Shown: positions 42,643-55,010 of the stretch, piece after piece | How positions within the stretch are numbered: position 1 is the stretch's first letter | Layout of the letters: each line of letters starts with the position of its first letter | DNA from: Suillus spraguei | Taxonomy: Eukaryota; Basidiomycota; Agaricomycetes; Boletales; Suillaceae | Reading direction: 5' to 3' | Length of the DNA: 64,000 bases | Assembly: GCA_016800925.1 (NCBI GenBank) | Contig: JABCPU010000100.1 | Coordinates: 62,001 to 126,000, forward strand | The notes under the pieces: model-generated | The model's input: only the letters and a program-made list of their open reading frames with translations | What the model was told of the DNA's origin: nothing | Database searches by the model: none | Translations under genes and position numbers: made by a program

Positions 42643-43346
42643 GATCCGCTTCAAGTTGGTGATCTACATTATTCTTTCAATAATAACCGTGCCTCATCTA
42701 CTTTGCACCCTGATAGCCTACTTGTACCAATGCTGTTTATTGTACATAGTACGGACATTTTGGCTTGCATTGAAATTATAGTTTCTCTATTCTCTCTTTC
42801 CTGCGATGGCGAATGTTGTTCGACGGAGGTGTACTTACATTCGTAACCATTGAGTTTAAGTTCTGGAATCTGTGGCGTCGAATATTGGCATCGCAAGGCC
42901 CTGGGTACCTTTGTGCTAGGTAGACATCATATATGTACATAATATAATATTACCTTGATTGGTTCAAAGCTTGTACATAGTACACCAGTATATATCTCAT
43001 TCCACAAAGGACTGTTCACTCTCTCATTCCTGCACTTCACCGTCGATGCATCAAGAACTATGATGTCGTGTATATTAGAACCCGAGATATGGAGTATATG
43101 GAAGAGCCCTGGTAGTAGGGGGGATTATTACCATTGAAACCCTGAGCGGGCCAAGCTCGACAGAAACCAGGGAGGAATCAGGGAGAAGACCGAATCTCCG
43201 ACCGAATGAATCGGAAACACCAAGTCAGGAGGCGCTATGTTAGATCTGCGGCTGTGTGATAAGATAAACTTGAACTTCGTTCCTGGATTCCGTAATGCGT
43301 TGAACGACTCTCAGGAGTCAGCGCTCAACACCCTCCTTGAACATTC
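42643..43346. other. Intergenic, no gene recognised
   Basis: About 700 bp between the Ser/Pro-rich protein and the molybdenum-cofactor gene; contains the promoter of the latter but no distinct motif that I can support. Confidence 0.4.
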
Positions 43347-45681
43347 ATGAGTGCAATTAAGGTTGGCATCATCACAGGTCAGTTAACTTCATATCGCTGA
43401 GGGTAAAACTGAGCCCAAAACTGTCAGTCAGCGACACAGCGTCGGTAGACGCCGCTGCAGACAGATCGGGTCCAACGATCCAGGAAATCATTCAGCAACG
43501 GGGGCATGGTTGCGTACGCTCGACGATTCTTCCAGATGATGAACAAAAAATAAGGGAGACAGTCAAAAACTGGTGTTATGACGTCGAAAACACCGTTGAC
43601 TGGATCATCTCCACGGGGGGGACAGGGTTCGGCGTGCGCGATCGGACACCTGAAGTAGATACCATTCATACTGCTTTCGCAGGTACTAACCTTCTCTTTT
43701 TCAGGCTATTTCTCCTTTATTGGAACGCGAAGCAGCAGGAATCGTTCATCTACTGCTAGCCGAGTCGTTAAAGCGTACTCCGCTGGCAGCACTATCTCGA
43801 CCTGTCGCAGGCACAGTAGGAAATACTCTTATCGTCACACTTCCTGGCAGTGTAAAAGCGGTCAAAGAAAACCTGGAGGCTCTTTTTGCAAATGGGTTCA
43901 TTGAACATGCCATTGATCTCATAAGAGGGGGGACCGGAAAGCAGGTGCACGCCGCTATGGGTTCAGGACACGGTGGAGTTCCGCACCATCACCACCACCA
44001 TCATATCACCTGTGCCTCAGCCTCGGTCAATTTTATCTCATGATCCTTCCTTGCCTGGTAAGTCTTCACCCGACACTTAGACTGCATAAAAAACATCATG
44101 CGATCATCAACAGTTCATGCTCGTCATCGCGTTTCGCCATATCCGCAAATATCCCTCGAAGACGCTCTGAATATGATTGGGAATGAGATACAACCACTGG
44201 GTGTGATATCTCTTCCTGTAAGTGGATGCTAGGACGCATCGAATACGTGCTGAGTATTGACAGGTGACACCTGCGCTCGCTGGCAACATCCTCGGCGAAG
44301 ATGTCTATGCTCCGCAAGATGTTCCTTCAGCCAAGACCACCAATGTAGATGGTTATGCGCTTCGCTGTTGGTTTTCGTATTTGTCGGATATGACGGGCTA
44401 CGCTGATGTAGCAGTTAGCGTCTGACCCTCCTGGAACGTACAAGGTTTTGACATCCAGAACTCACGCCTTGACTGATATTCTTCCTGAGGGATCAATTTT
44501 CCGAATTAACACAGGAGGGCCCCTCCCGGAAGGAACTGATGCAGTGATCATGGTTGAAGACACTGAATTATTATCCACCGTCAAGGACGCGAATGGACAG
44601 GATGCAGAAGAAAAAGAGGTGAAAACCCTCACACAGGTCCCACCAAGCGACAATACCCGAGCACCGGGCTCTGATGTGCACAAGGGTGACCTTGTGCTTC
44701 AGAGAGGCGAGGTCCTAACAGGTCTCGGAGGCGAAGTTGGAACCTTAACATTTGTCGGGCGAAAAGAGGTATGTCGACGAATAGCCTGTATGTATCAGTG
44801 CAGATATGAACTGTTATTAGGTCAAAGTGCATCGCAAGCCCGTCGTTGCTATTCTGAGTACAGGAAATGAGCTCCTGGACCTTCAATCGCCCAACCCACT
44901 TCCCAATGATGGTTGGGGAGGCATCTGGGATACCAACCGGCCCTCACTACGGGCAGCCCTCGAAGGAATGGGATATAATGTTGTCGATCTTGGAATTGTT
45001 CCCGACGAGTAAGAGAACTTATTTCCTTAATACTCATCATCTGAGGCGGCTCTAGTATCAATGCGCATGTGAAAGCAATAAAACAAGGTCTCGAAAGTGC
45101 CGACCTTTTGCTCACGACAGGCGGGACATCCATGGGGGCGGGCGACCTTCTCAAGCCTGTAATCGAACGTCAGTTCGGGGGTACGATCCACTTTGGACGG
45201 GTATCAATGAAGCCAGGAAAACCAACTACATTTGCAAGTATACCGACAACACAAGGAGAACATGAGAGGAAATTCATGTTTGCCCTCCCTGGTAATCCTG
45301 CCTCTGCCCTGGTCACATTCTATATCTTTGTTATACCAGCGTTGCGGAAGCTTGGCGGTTGGCCTGGTGAAAGATGCCACCTGCCCCGTGTTCGTGTGAA
45401 GGTACGTGTAATCATGCCTCCGAGAAGTTTTTTCTTGACTACGGTAGCTGGGAGATGCCATGCGACTGGACCCTCGTGTTGAATTCCATCGTGTGATCGT
45501 GAAGGCTGGGGAGGAAGGTTTACGAGCAACGAGTACAGGTGGCCAGAGGTCGAGTCGAGTTGCAAGCTTGACCGGAGCGAACGGCCTTGTACAACTACCA
45601 AGGAAAAAGGAAGGTGGGCCAGATAAGTTAGAAGCTGGGAGTTATGCAGATGCTGTCATTATCGGAGAGTTGCAGATGTAG
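43347..45681 (+). CDS. cnxE: Gephyrin/CnxE-type molybdenum cofactor biosynthesis protein (MogA-MoeA fusion)
   Basis: A bifunctional enzyme adenylating molybdopterin (MogA-like G domain) and inserting molybdate (MoeA-like E domain), acting in the cytosol. ATG 43347: MSAIKVGIIT, intron, VSDTASVDAAADRSGPTI; the MogA signature STGGTGFGVRDRTPE at about 43612-43655; LSRPVAGTVGNTLIVTLPG; and DLIRGGTGKQVHA. A His-rich linker (43984-44010) leads to the MoeA part: SLEDALNMIGNE, KTTNVDGYALR, INTGGPLPEGTDAVIMVED, ILSTGNEL, GGTSMGAGDLL, RVSMKPGKPTTFA, ALPGNPASALVTFYIF, ending GSYADAVIIGELQM. Domain order G then E matches gephyrin and Aspergillus CnxE, not plant Cnx1. After the His run the frame is ambiguous: PVPQPRSILSHDPSLP reads in a shifted frame up to a strong GTAAGT, while a donor at GTGCCT keeps the frame without any indel. 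Otherwise intact. Confidence 0.92.
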
Positions 45682-47018
45682 ATCTTACATCAACGTGGTC
45701 ACGAGTTCACAATGAAATCAAGTTCAAGTCCTGTAGGAATTTTAAGTTGCTACATCAAGGTATGTTCAGTACAGCCCGTGGCTTAGGGGGAACATCGGCG
45801 TCATTTGACGCACCAACTGCATTGGCAACACATGTCAATATATATAACCAGTAGATATACATCCACTTTCTTGCCGGAAGCGTCGATAGCTTCGACAATC
45901 GTCAATGGGGCTCTCCGAATTTGCTAATCAGATTTAATAAGTAACATGACATCACGTCCCGCTCTTCTTCGGGAGAGTTCATGTTGCCACCATATATGAT
46001 ACAGTGAGCAAATCTATGCATCCCCGGACCCTTCAATTTCCAGTGTGTCCACCTACGGGTCCGAATTATTAGGAAACTTTTGATTGGGTCTCTGAGAATA
46101 TCTGGGACTTACATATAAGTTGTTGCAGCGTGCCTAAGTTCTATTTTCAACTGAGTCTTTTGTTTAAAATTGAGCACTGCCAGCAGATCGAGTACATTCG
46201 TTTGTTCTCCCAGGAAAATTTGGGAAGACAACTGCCAGCGCTCAACGACGTTATTCCGCCACGCCGCCAGCGACACCTATTGCCATTCGGTAAGATCCAA
46301 GAATCCACGTCATAGATGGTTGTCCAAATATTCAAGTGGGATAGTATGGCTGTGAAACTTGCAATGGAAATAAAGGAAACTCGGATGGATAATTTTTCCA
46401 CCCACTTTTCCACCCACTAGAGCTCCACTAATTTGGCCTACATAAGGCTCATGACCTGCTTATTGAATGACGGATTTCATAAACACGAGAAAGTTCGTGT
46501 GTCTGAGAATAGCCACTGCTGGTGTTGCGGCCGAAATCTTGCATTCCGAGGGGTAATGAGTTCACGAGCGAGGCTTAACTCGAGTCCAAATCCAAGGGTC
46601 CAGCCGAACTACCGCATCAGAGGGAACGATTGGAGGTGATTGTGCAGTTATCCAGAATAGACAAGCTTCAAGTTCGTGGCATTGAAACATGTGATAAGTC
46701 GTAAGTACTAGTTAGTACAGCAGAATTTCGAAAACTGGGAAGCGTCCATTGCACTATCACAATCAGATGCAGAAGGATACATTTTGGAAGCTGCAGAGAC
46801 AAAGGTTGAGCCCATTTGCAGAGGCGCATGGACTTATACCATCAAGCAAGACACGGATGAAAACCAGGATATCCTCGCTGCAACCTTGACGGAGGCGAAC
46901 AGCCTTGTATCCTGAGCGCCGAGCGCCTATATAGTAATCATGAGACAGTTTGATATCGATACTCACAAGTCTCACCCACAATTCCACCCCGACAACCGTA
47001 CTATTAACCTCCAAGAAA
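45682..47018. other. Intergenic, no gene recognised
   Basis: About 1.3 kb. The only small repeat noticed is a direct TTTCCACCCAC pair near 46400. No conserved ORF. Confidence 0.4.
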
Positions 47019-47951
47019 ATGGTGTCACAGCTTATTCCAGGAACCACACCCGAACGACAGTCCAAGGACCATGAGAGCGTCGTAACCTCGGTCGCAGTTT
47101 TCCCTGACAGACTTATGGTCACCGGCACATTGGACAACACGCTTTGCGTGTGGGACCTGAAGACAGGTGTTGTGTTGAACAAAATGGTGGGACATCGTGG
47201 CGGGGTGTGGGGATTGGCAGTATCGCAAGATGAGAAGTTAATAGCAAGTGGGGATAACAACGGAGACCTTATCGCCTGGCATGGAGCAACTGTAGAATCT
47301 CTCACTCACATCATGGAAGCGCACTCCAATTGGATCGAAGCATCAGACTTTTCTCCTGGTGGTACAATATTAGCTACTAGTGGATCACAGGACAGAACGG
47401 CGAGGTTATGGAGCACGGAGTCGTGGCAGCAAGAAGGAAGTGCAGTGATCGGGTCCGCTGCATTCGGTATTCGCCGTCTGGTGAACTTCTCGCAATTGCG
47501 ACAGACAGCAACATTGAAATCTATAACCCAAGCACAAGGGAATACATCGTTAAGTTCAAGGGTCACACTGTAATAAACGTATCACTCGCATGGACGCCCG
47601 ATAGCACACGCCTTCTCTCAGGCAATTATCAGGATCCCAGCATACGGGAGTGGGATGCATCGACCTGGCAGCAGGTGCTTGGACGGGCCATACTAATGCT
47701 ATCAATGCCATCGCTATTCACCCTACCGGCAAGCTTGTCGCTTCCGCGTCTACTGATAGCTATGTTCGCCTCTGGCGGTTTTCGGATCGGAGAACGATCG
47801 CCATGTTCCAACGCTCATCCTTAACACAGTGTGTCACTTCTCAGTGGATGGCAAGCACATCCTCAGCGGAGGTGATGACAACGTAATCTCAGAGTGGACA
47901 GTCCCTATGGATGCTTTACTGGAGGAATCTCTCAAGAAACCGGCATTGAAG
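47019..47951 (+). pseudogene. WD40 part of a WD40-TPR-HET locus
   Basis: Starts at ATG 47019 (VSQLIPGTTPERQSKDHES). Blades: VTSVAVFPD...GTLDNTLCVWDLKTG, VVLNKMVGHRGGVWGLAVS, HSNWIEASDFSPGGTILATS, SQDRTARLWSTESW. The frame slips by -1 near 47450 into CIRYSPSGELLAIATDS and FKGHTVINVSLAWTPDSTR, by -1 again near 47675 into WTGHTNAINAIAIHPTGKL and DSYVRLWRFSDRR, and by -1 near 47825 into CHFSVDGKHILSGGDDN. About seven blades can be recovered if three bases are missing. The last exon ends at 47951 before a GTACTT donor. In related mushroom proteins such a WD40 array precedes TPR and HET-type domains, so this and the next two entries are probably one gene. Confidence 0.65.
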
Positions 47952-48087
47952 GTACTTTACACTTATTTTTCGTCCCTTGGTCATCTCATTTAGCATCTTT
48001 TTGATGTCAAGGCTCAAGTCTCTGACAAAAACGTATGTCCGCACCCTTGACCGTTATAACGCAAATTGAGCATGCCTCATTCTGCAG

Positions 48088-49616
48088 ATCCTTACTATCA
48101 CTACGACCGTCCGCAATGCATGCATCGCGGGGAACTTGTCTGCCGCCGAAGAGCTATTCACACAAGAGATTGACACTGCTGCCAACGACTACACATCGTA
48201 TGCCAACCGCTCATTCGTCATGGCACGCAGATATCAGTGGGATTGCGCGCTTCAGGATGCAATCAAACTGAGATATACTGATCCACCGTGAACTCTTTAT
48301 GACTCTAAATATTGTCGTGGCGCAGTCCATGAGCATTAAGCTCTCATTTGCAGGCTATATCTCCAAGGGAATTTCTCTCTGTGGAATGGAGCTAATTCGA
48401 GATGCAATGAAAGCATGTGACCTCGCGTTCATGTTCGCGAATGAAGATTCAAAGATTGTCCATTTCCTTCTTTTGATCAAGGCATGTTCGTTCTTCTTAC
48501 ATACTCCGCGTTTCCTTACTGGTTGCAGGCCATCGCTATTTTCAATGCAGGTCAACACGAGGAAGCAATGATGCGCGTGCAAGAATTAGCTGACGCTTGT
48601 CCGGACAATGATACTGTTGCATGTCGCATCGTGGAAGTGAGTATAATGTCCTCAATTGACACTACCTTTGTGTATCAGCAATGATCTTCCTGAATTTGGC
48701 ACATCAGGCATATCTGTGTGTTCAACTCGGTCTCGATGCTATGGATGATGCACGTCACAATGAAGCTGCTGATCATTTTACTGCTGCTGTCAACTCTGGC
48801 GCTTTCTCATTTACATCAGCAACTCATTCCATATACTAGGACTTTGTGGTGGTACGTTGATATGTTTTATCCGAGTATATTGTTCATGTCGATTCCGTGC
48901 TTGCCCAGCTTTTCGGATGGGACCTGAAGTCACTGGAAAAATGCACACCAGAAAAGGTGTGATGCACTCCGTCAGGCTGGTATGCTTGAAGAAGCCATGG
49001 AATCGTAAAGAGACATGATGGATAGATGCGACGAAAACACACAGGCAAGCTGCCTTCACTGGTCCAATGGCAAGTGTGGAGTTCGTACTGTTGCGCAGGC
49101 TACAGTCCTCACACGTACTCCAATCAGCTTTCAAACAAGAGTGCAGCATGTTCTATATTGCCAATGCAGATGCCGCTTGTGCTACAAAGGATCACAACAG
49201 GGCTATCGACTTATACTCCATGGCAATTGCACTAATTTCTTCAAGTGACACCATCATTGCGAGACGCAGTAGAATTGACTCAGTTTCTTCAATTGACACT
49301 ATCTTTGCAAGCCGCAGTAGGCACAAGTCGGTGATTGGCCCAAATTTTCCAAGCGGCACCATCTTTGCAAACCGCAGTAAGGCTAAGTCGGAAAATGGGC
49401 TATGGGAGGATGTGCTTCTTGACGCAGAAAAGGTATGATGACAACCACTCATACTATTTCATAGCCAATACTCGCTTTGGTGATTCATAGGTCATTGAGC
49501 TCGACCCTTCGTCTCATGTTGGATACCAGGTGAAGCGCGCCGCTATGATGAAGCAATCAAGGCCTTCCAAACTATGCTGTCAGAATTGGACAAGGCTCCC
49601 GACATCCAAATACGAA
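48088..49616 (+). pseudogene. TPR-like helical part of the WD40-TPR-HET locus
   Basis: Exon starts after TCTGCAG at 48088: ACIAGNLSAAEELFTQEID, NDYTSYANRSFVMARRYQWDCALQDA, then LSFAGYISKGISLCGMELIRDAM, AIAIFNAGQHEEAMMRVQELAD, ATHSIYEDFVVLFGWDLKS, and IANADAACATKDHNRAIDLYSMAIA. All are helix-pair repeats typical of this protein family. A short module ending in IFANRSKAKSE-like sequence occurs three times in a row (49230-49400), where relatives, as I recall them, have one. The frame must be changed near 49000 and again around 49070. Protein-protein interaction scaffold by family; not functional as it stands. Confidence 0.55.
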
Positions 49617-49664
49617 GTAAGCCCTACATAACACACACATTAAGATGCTAAACTCTTTCCAAAG

Positions 49665-51145
49665 GGCGGCTGCGCGAGCAATTTATCAGTCCCTCCTTAG
49701 CGGAGGGTATCATTCGAAGGGCTATTGTCATTTAACTCGACACCGCCCCGCTTCGTTTAATCAACATCGCCACCGTGTTATTATGTGACCGAGAAGCACA
49801 AACAAGCGCGTTCAAAACGAGCTCAGAGTACAAGGAGCTTTTGTTATTGAGCATAAGGCATCCCCTCCGCACAGAAGAAGTAGTGGCGACGTACTTCCGT
49901 CGCGTCATGCTATCCCGTAGATGGGAAGGGAAGGAGCCACTGCTGCGAGACATCCAGGACAAAATTGTGTACAAGTTGAATTCACTCGGCGGCATTGTAA
50001 AGCTGCGGAAATTGCTCGCGATTCAGGGTATCGCTGGGCATGGAACGATACATGCTGTATTGACAAAGTAACAATGTCGAGCTACAAGAATCACTCAACT
50101 CTATGTTCGTATGGTATCACCATTCAGCGCTTACGATTGTCTACCTGTCAGATGTTCCACCTTTATCCAAGTCTGGCGCACTGGCGAAGAGTGAATGGAA
50201 CAGACGAGGATGGACCTTTCAAGAATTCCTCGCTTCTAAAATCATTCTCTTTTACCAGAAGGACTGGTCCTTATATCTCGATGATCGCTCTCTTAATCAT
50301 AAAGACTCTGCTGCGATCATGGAAAAATTGCATGATGCGACTGGGATCGATCGACAGGTTCTCGCTGTCTTCCGTCCAGGATGAGTAACGTCAGGGAGAG
50401 ATTTCAATGGGCATCGTCACGCATCACTACATTGCAGGAAGACGTCGCATACTCATTATTTCGGTGCCCATCTACCTGTAATTTACGGCGGGAAGAAGCA
50501 GAATGCGCTCGGACGACTCCTGCAGGAGATCGTGGCTCGGTCGGGTGACATTACTGCCCTCGACTGGGTTGAACAATCCTCCGAGTTCAATAGCTGTCTT
50601 CCGGCCGACATTACTCCATACGCAACTCCCCATTCACCACGCCATCTTTGTCTGAAGACGAGATTCAGACAATAGTTTCATCGCTACAGAATATCGTGAC
50701 CGTGGAACCGGCTTCAAAACTCTATACCCTGCTTGACAAGATGGGAGCTCCTCGTTTCGCGCACTGCAGACTTCATCTGCCTTGCATTGTGTTCCGTGTC
50801 ACGGAAGTCAGACGGAGGCGCAATGTCACTGTTAGAGATGCGATTAGTGTCATATATGGGGTCAAGGCAGACGGGCTTCAGGACCTGCTGATCACCACAA
50901 AAGAGAAGCTTACTCAGTTCACTCCAGCACGGCCTATTCGACAGACAGTCTTGCTTGTCTGTCCCTGGAATCGGTATCTTCTTGAGCCTGCTGAAATTGC
51001 AGAGCCTCCTGACTTTGGAGATGATGCACTAAGCGAGGATGAATACTATTGGTCCGCACCCGGGTCTCTATTCGATGAATCATCCGGTAGTTCTGATGGA
51101 GGACAGGACCCGGTTGATTCAAAATCATTTTCACGGGCATTGTGA
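49665..51145 (+). pseudogene. HET-type (heterokaryon incompatibility) part of the WD40-TPR-HET locus
   Basis: HET motifs are plain: MLSRRWEGKEPLL (about 49907-49945), RDSGYRWAWNDTCCIDK (about 50015-50068), FVWYHHSALTIVYLSDVP, and EWNRRGWTFQEFLASKIILFY (about 50190-50255). YGGKKQNALGRLLQEI, TALDWVEQSSEFNSCLPADI and SLSEDEIQTIVSSLQN follow, ending at 51145 (SKSFSRAL). HET domains drive cell death on non-self recognition in fungal fusions. A TAA at 49733-49735 replaces a Gln codon (VI*LDTAPLRL), and frames slip near 50000, 50068, 50383, 50460 and 50635. Most slips are apparent single-base losses next to A, G or C runs. Intergenic DNA 51146-51651 holds nothing recognisable. Confidence 0.65.
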
Positions 51146-51651
51146 TTAATCGTTTACCTTGGACAGCCTTTTAATGCACTTTTGCTAGTGCAGCAGTTTG
51201 GCGGAGTACAAAAGGATCGCTTCAGACTATAATATTATTGCGGAGGTCAAAGACATAGCTTCTGTCGACGACATGATGGACGTCAAGTCCCTAGAGATAT
51301 TGTAATTGTATGTATTTATTTGAGGACCAAATATTACTGAGCAGTTGTCGTTTGTTCTTTCTTTGCCGGTAGTACTTGCATATAGCGTTAGAACACATCC
51401 ATCTACGTAGGATCAACTACATGACACCTTTCCAGACTTTGATGTTGTGAAACGTGATAACATGCGTTGTTGCGAACGACAAATGACGAAAAATCAATGT
51501 AGTTTTCTCGTCCTTGGTGTCATGTAGTACTTGTAGAACATTTTCATAATATCGCTATTTTGAATGCAATAAAATACATTGGATCTCGAGAAGATCTGTG
51601 CGAGTCCATGACTTCCTGTGGTACATGTTACAAAATGACAACTAGCATAAT

Positions 51652-52936
51652 CTACTTCTGGACAGTTGTGCCACGATCTATAACTGACGTACGACGTTGT
51701 GCTGCAACATAGTGCTGACGCTTTTCTAAATCTAAGAAAACATGGGAATTACGGATTGAGTGCGGAAAATAGTGAACAAACATACCATGAGCCCACATAG
51801 CAGCTCCGATGCGATTTGATACTGTGAAAACAAGACCGACAATCGGTAGACCCTCGAGCAGCGCCGCGACGAAACCGAACACTGATTGTGATGTGAGTAA
51901 ACACGCAAGTAATGAGATGTTGTGCGTACTTCTGTAGTCCCATTTACGCTCTTCAACAAATACAGCTTCCTGATGAGCTGTCATCTTCTTTGTGGCGAAA
52001 TACTTGCCACGAGAGTCGGTATTGACAAGAAGATAGAAATGAGGGCTTACCGGTTTGTGCAAGTGCTGAGCGGTGCTCAAGCTTTTGAAAGCCGCACTAA
52101 TGAATGTGCCGACAAATGGATACAGTGAAAGCGGAAGTAAGATGACTGAAGATGCACCACCTCAGGGAATAGCTCTGTGAATACCATAGGATACATGGTC
52201 ACCTTTATGTATGATCATCTTCCAGAACCACATCCCGAACATCTTTTCCAGACGACCCCAGCGTTCATCGACGACAGGTGGGGAATCCCATTCTTCTACA
52301 TATGGCTGCCAGAAATCGGGTCCCTTGCCGCGCGAGGCAACTGTTTGATCCCAGACGCGTTGACGGACAATGCGAATATTACGAGCGACAAAAAAGCTGA
52401 TGATGCTGGTAACTTGCGATCCTACCAAGAGTATCGCAACGTCTGGTAGATAAGTATATGATCAGTATGAAAATGTGATAACCGGATGATGGGGTGCACA
52501 TGTGGATATGCTGAAGGGCAACCTGAACCCTAGGAACGTCTCATGAGATAGGTCGTCTGCGGTTTCTTCAAATCGTGTTATGTAGCGCACGGAGAAGATG
52601 GAGGAGGGATTTGAGATGGCTGCTTTGATGATGCGGCGCTGGATACTGTATGACGCGCACACCTAGCCGGAAGTTGTTGAGCATGTGTGCATAGGATAAA
52701 TTTTGACTCACCCAGGCAAAACCACATATTAGCCCTCGTCGGACACCGTTGCGGCATTTATTCCAGGCTGGGACATAGAGAGACTTATCGGTGAAGAGTC
52801 GGTATGCACCAACGACCACATATGAGGACGGGAAGTTGAGCCGCAGCGTGGCTCGGTGCAGTTCCTGGGGAACCTCGTCATATTTGGACAAGTGCCTCCC
52901 TGACAGTGACTGTTGTAGGACTGGTTCTACAGGCAT
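51652..52936 (-). CDS. Multi-span membrane protein, EI24 / LDS-RRT8 (outer spore wall)-like
   Basis: Intact on the minus strand from ATG 52936. Exons give VEPVLQQSLSGRHLSKYDEV, NFPSSYVVVGAYRLFTDKSL, GVRRGLICGFAW; then SIQRRIIKAAISNPSSIF, ETADDLSHETFLGFRLPF; YVAILLVGSQVTSIISFFVARNIRIVR and GKGPDFWQPYVEEWDSPP; FVGTFISAAFKSLSTAQHL; FATKKMTAHQEAVFVEERKW; FGFVAALLEGLPIVGLVFTVSNRIGAAMWAH and DLEKRQHYVAAQRR, ending VQK at 51652. Six introns, all GT-AG. The last hydrophobic block followed by N-R-I-G-A-A and a short basic tail recalls EI24-type and yeast Lds1/Rrt8 lipid-droplet or spore-wall membrane proteins; that assignment is from memory and tentative. No frame breaks. 52937-53636 upstream holds no gene that I recognise. 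Confidence 0.6.
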
Positions 52937-54159
52937 AAAGTTTCGGAAGATGAAGTTGCTGGTACTAACCGTGCGAACGTTAGCCTAATGCCACTCGGAG
53001 TTAACCGTTGAAGGTATTCATGATGCGGCTGTGTTATCCCTTGAAAGTTTCTTTCTGATTCTGAACACAGACTATCTCATACACTCCAGTGACGAAGTCG
53101 GAGGTGCTCCTGGAACCAATTTGATCTTGGTTTCAACTGTCGCTGCACCACATAATGCACCATCCTCTCTGACCACGGCTCGGGGTTAGTGACATAGAGT
53201 CAGCGTGGTATACCAGTTGGCAGTCGTTGTCAAAGTACAGGTCAAAAATTTATATTTTCAATTACATATCTACTAAATTCAAAGGTAGTCTTAAGCACTT
53301 TGTGTGCGTGCTATGTGTTGTGTCACTGTCGCTCGTTAACTGAATTTGTGTAAAATGCTCCAAGCGGCAAGTGCGCAATGTTGGCACACCCGCGTCAATG
53401 CTCGCTGACGTATCCCAGGACTGTGTGCTCGACTTGATAAATGATCGAAGGTGGGCAACACTGGAAGGAGGGGTTGGAACCTGTCGGACAGATAGAATTT
53501 GTGTCTTGTGTCACTAGGTAGTGTTGTGCTGGATAGTTGGGAGGATACGTCGCATAGATGCAAGGCGCTGTGGCAATGCGTGGGTTTGAGCAGGGTTGCA
53601 AGACCATTGGAGATGTGAAGAAAGCGGTTTGGTGTGGAAAGCCAGACCGCCGTGCTCTACTTTCAAGGCTTCCACTTGTCGGAACCTTCCTAGTAAGTTA
53701 AGTGCTTTCATTGGCCTCCGAACACCCTGTGCGACCATTCTAATGTGTCATGTAGATTTAGTCTCGCTACCATAAGGGAGTGGGTTGGCCCAAGTTCGCG
53801 TTTCGCTGAAATCCCCATGGCCTCAGTGATTCATTGCCGTACTTTCACTACCGATGTCAAGTTCAAGGTCGCGTATGGTCTCAGTATTATGTTTGGGATG
53901 AACTGGATTGCTGTGTGGCCACCGTTTTGTGGGAAGATGAATATCCTGTCTCCAATCCTCATGTCTGGCCTTCCAGGTGGTGACAGTGTCTCATTGTTCT
54001 CGTTCTTTTTAGTGTCTGCTGACTGCCTTCTGTGTTTCTAGAAACTCCAGTATACTTAGTGGTAACGTCAATCATATTGAACCTGCTGCTAATGATGGTG
54101 AATCAGAATTGTTTCAGTCTTCGTCCCTCTTCGGGGCAATTTTATTGTCCCGTAGACGT

Positions 54160-55010
54160 TCAGACTCAAACTTTATTGTCCATGTCATCTTTTTGTGTCA
54201 GTCAGGGACCTCGTAAGTTTTCAACTTGTAAGGCTCGTCAGTCGTCAAGAGTTCAAAACTTTAACCTCGCAGGTTCGAAACCTGCTGAACTACATTTTTC
54301 CCCTATCGGAACACACTTTGGCATTCATTCATGGATGGTTTCTTAAGAAGTTCACTGCAACTGGTCTAGCCTGGTGGTTGCTATACAGAATCAAAATCTG
54401 TTCCTCTTGCACTGTGCAGGTTTGAAACCTGCCGAAGACAAGGTTTTTTCTATCGGAACATACCTTGACATTCACTCGTGGATGGTTTCTTTAGCAGTCC
54501 ATTGCAGCTGGTCTTAGTCAGGTGGTTGCCACGACATAATGAAAATCTGTTTCTCTGGGACAGTGCAGGTTTGAAACCTGCCGACGACGATGTTTTTTTG
54601 TATCGGAATACACCTCGACATTCACTCGTGGATGGTTTCTCTAGAAATTTGCCGTAACTGGTCTTAGCCAGATGGTTGCTACAATAGAATCAAAATCTGT
54701 TTCTCTTAGGCTGTGCAGGATCGAAACCTTGATATTCACTCATCGATAATTTCTTTAGAAGTCCACCGCAACTGGTCAGCCTGGCTACAACAGAATCAAA
54801 ATCTGTTTTGTTTCTCTTAGACTGTGCAGGTTTGAAACCTGCCGACGACGACGTTTTTTATCAGAACACACCTTGATATTCATCACGGGTGGTTTCTTTG
54901 AAACTTGACCATAACTGGTCTAGCCCGGTGGTTGGTACAACAGAATTAAAATCTGTTTCTCTTGGACTGGTTTGAAACTTGCCGATAACAACTTTTTTCC
55001 CAATCAGAGC
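54160..55010 (+). repeat. Tandem array of about 149-bp tRNA-like units, forward
   Basis: Five or six head-to-tail units. Each has an A-box-like TAGCCTGGTGG, an anticodon-arm-like ACAGA-ATCAAAA-TCTGT (loop of 7 with U33 and CAA at 54392-54394 in the second unit), and a T-arm/B-box GCAGG-TTYGAAA-CCTGC. A GACGAC and a run of 5-7 T follow. T-arms lie at 54269-54285, 54416-54432, 54565-54581, 54715-54728 (damaged), 54826-54842 and 54969-54982 (damaged). The loop points to tRNA-Leu(CAA), but the acceptor stem does not pair well, so these are tRNA-derived rather than ordinary tRNA genes. The T-runs would act as Pol III terminators. Confidence 0.7.

Noticed and set aside
43984..44010. Vector-type His tag contamination
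   Set aside because: The His codons are mixed CAC/CAT within a natural interdomain linker, and the flanks continue the gene.
49230..49400. CRISPR-like array
   Set aside because: The repeats are imperfect, only three, translate in frame as a TPR module, and the genome is eukaryotic.
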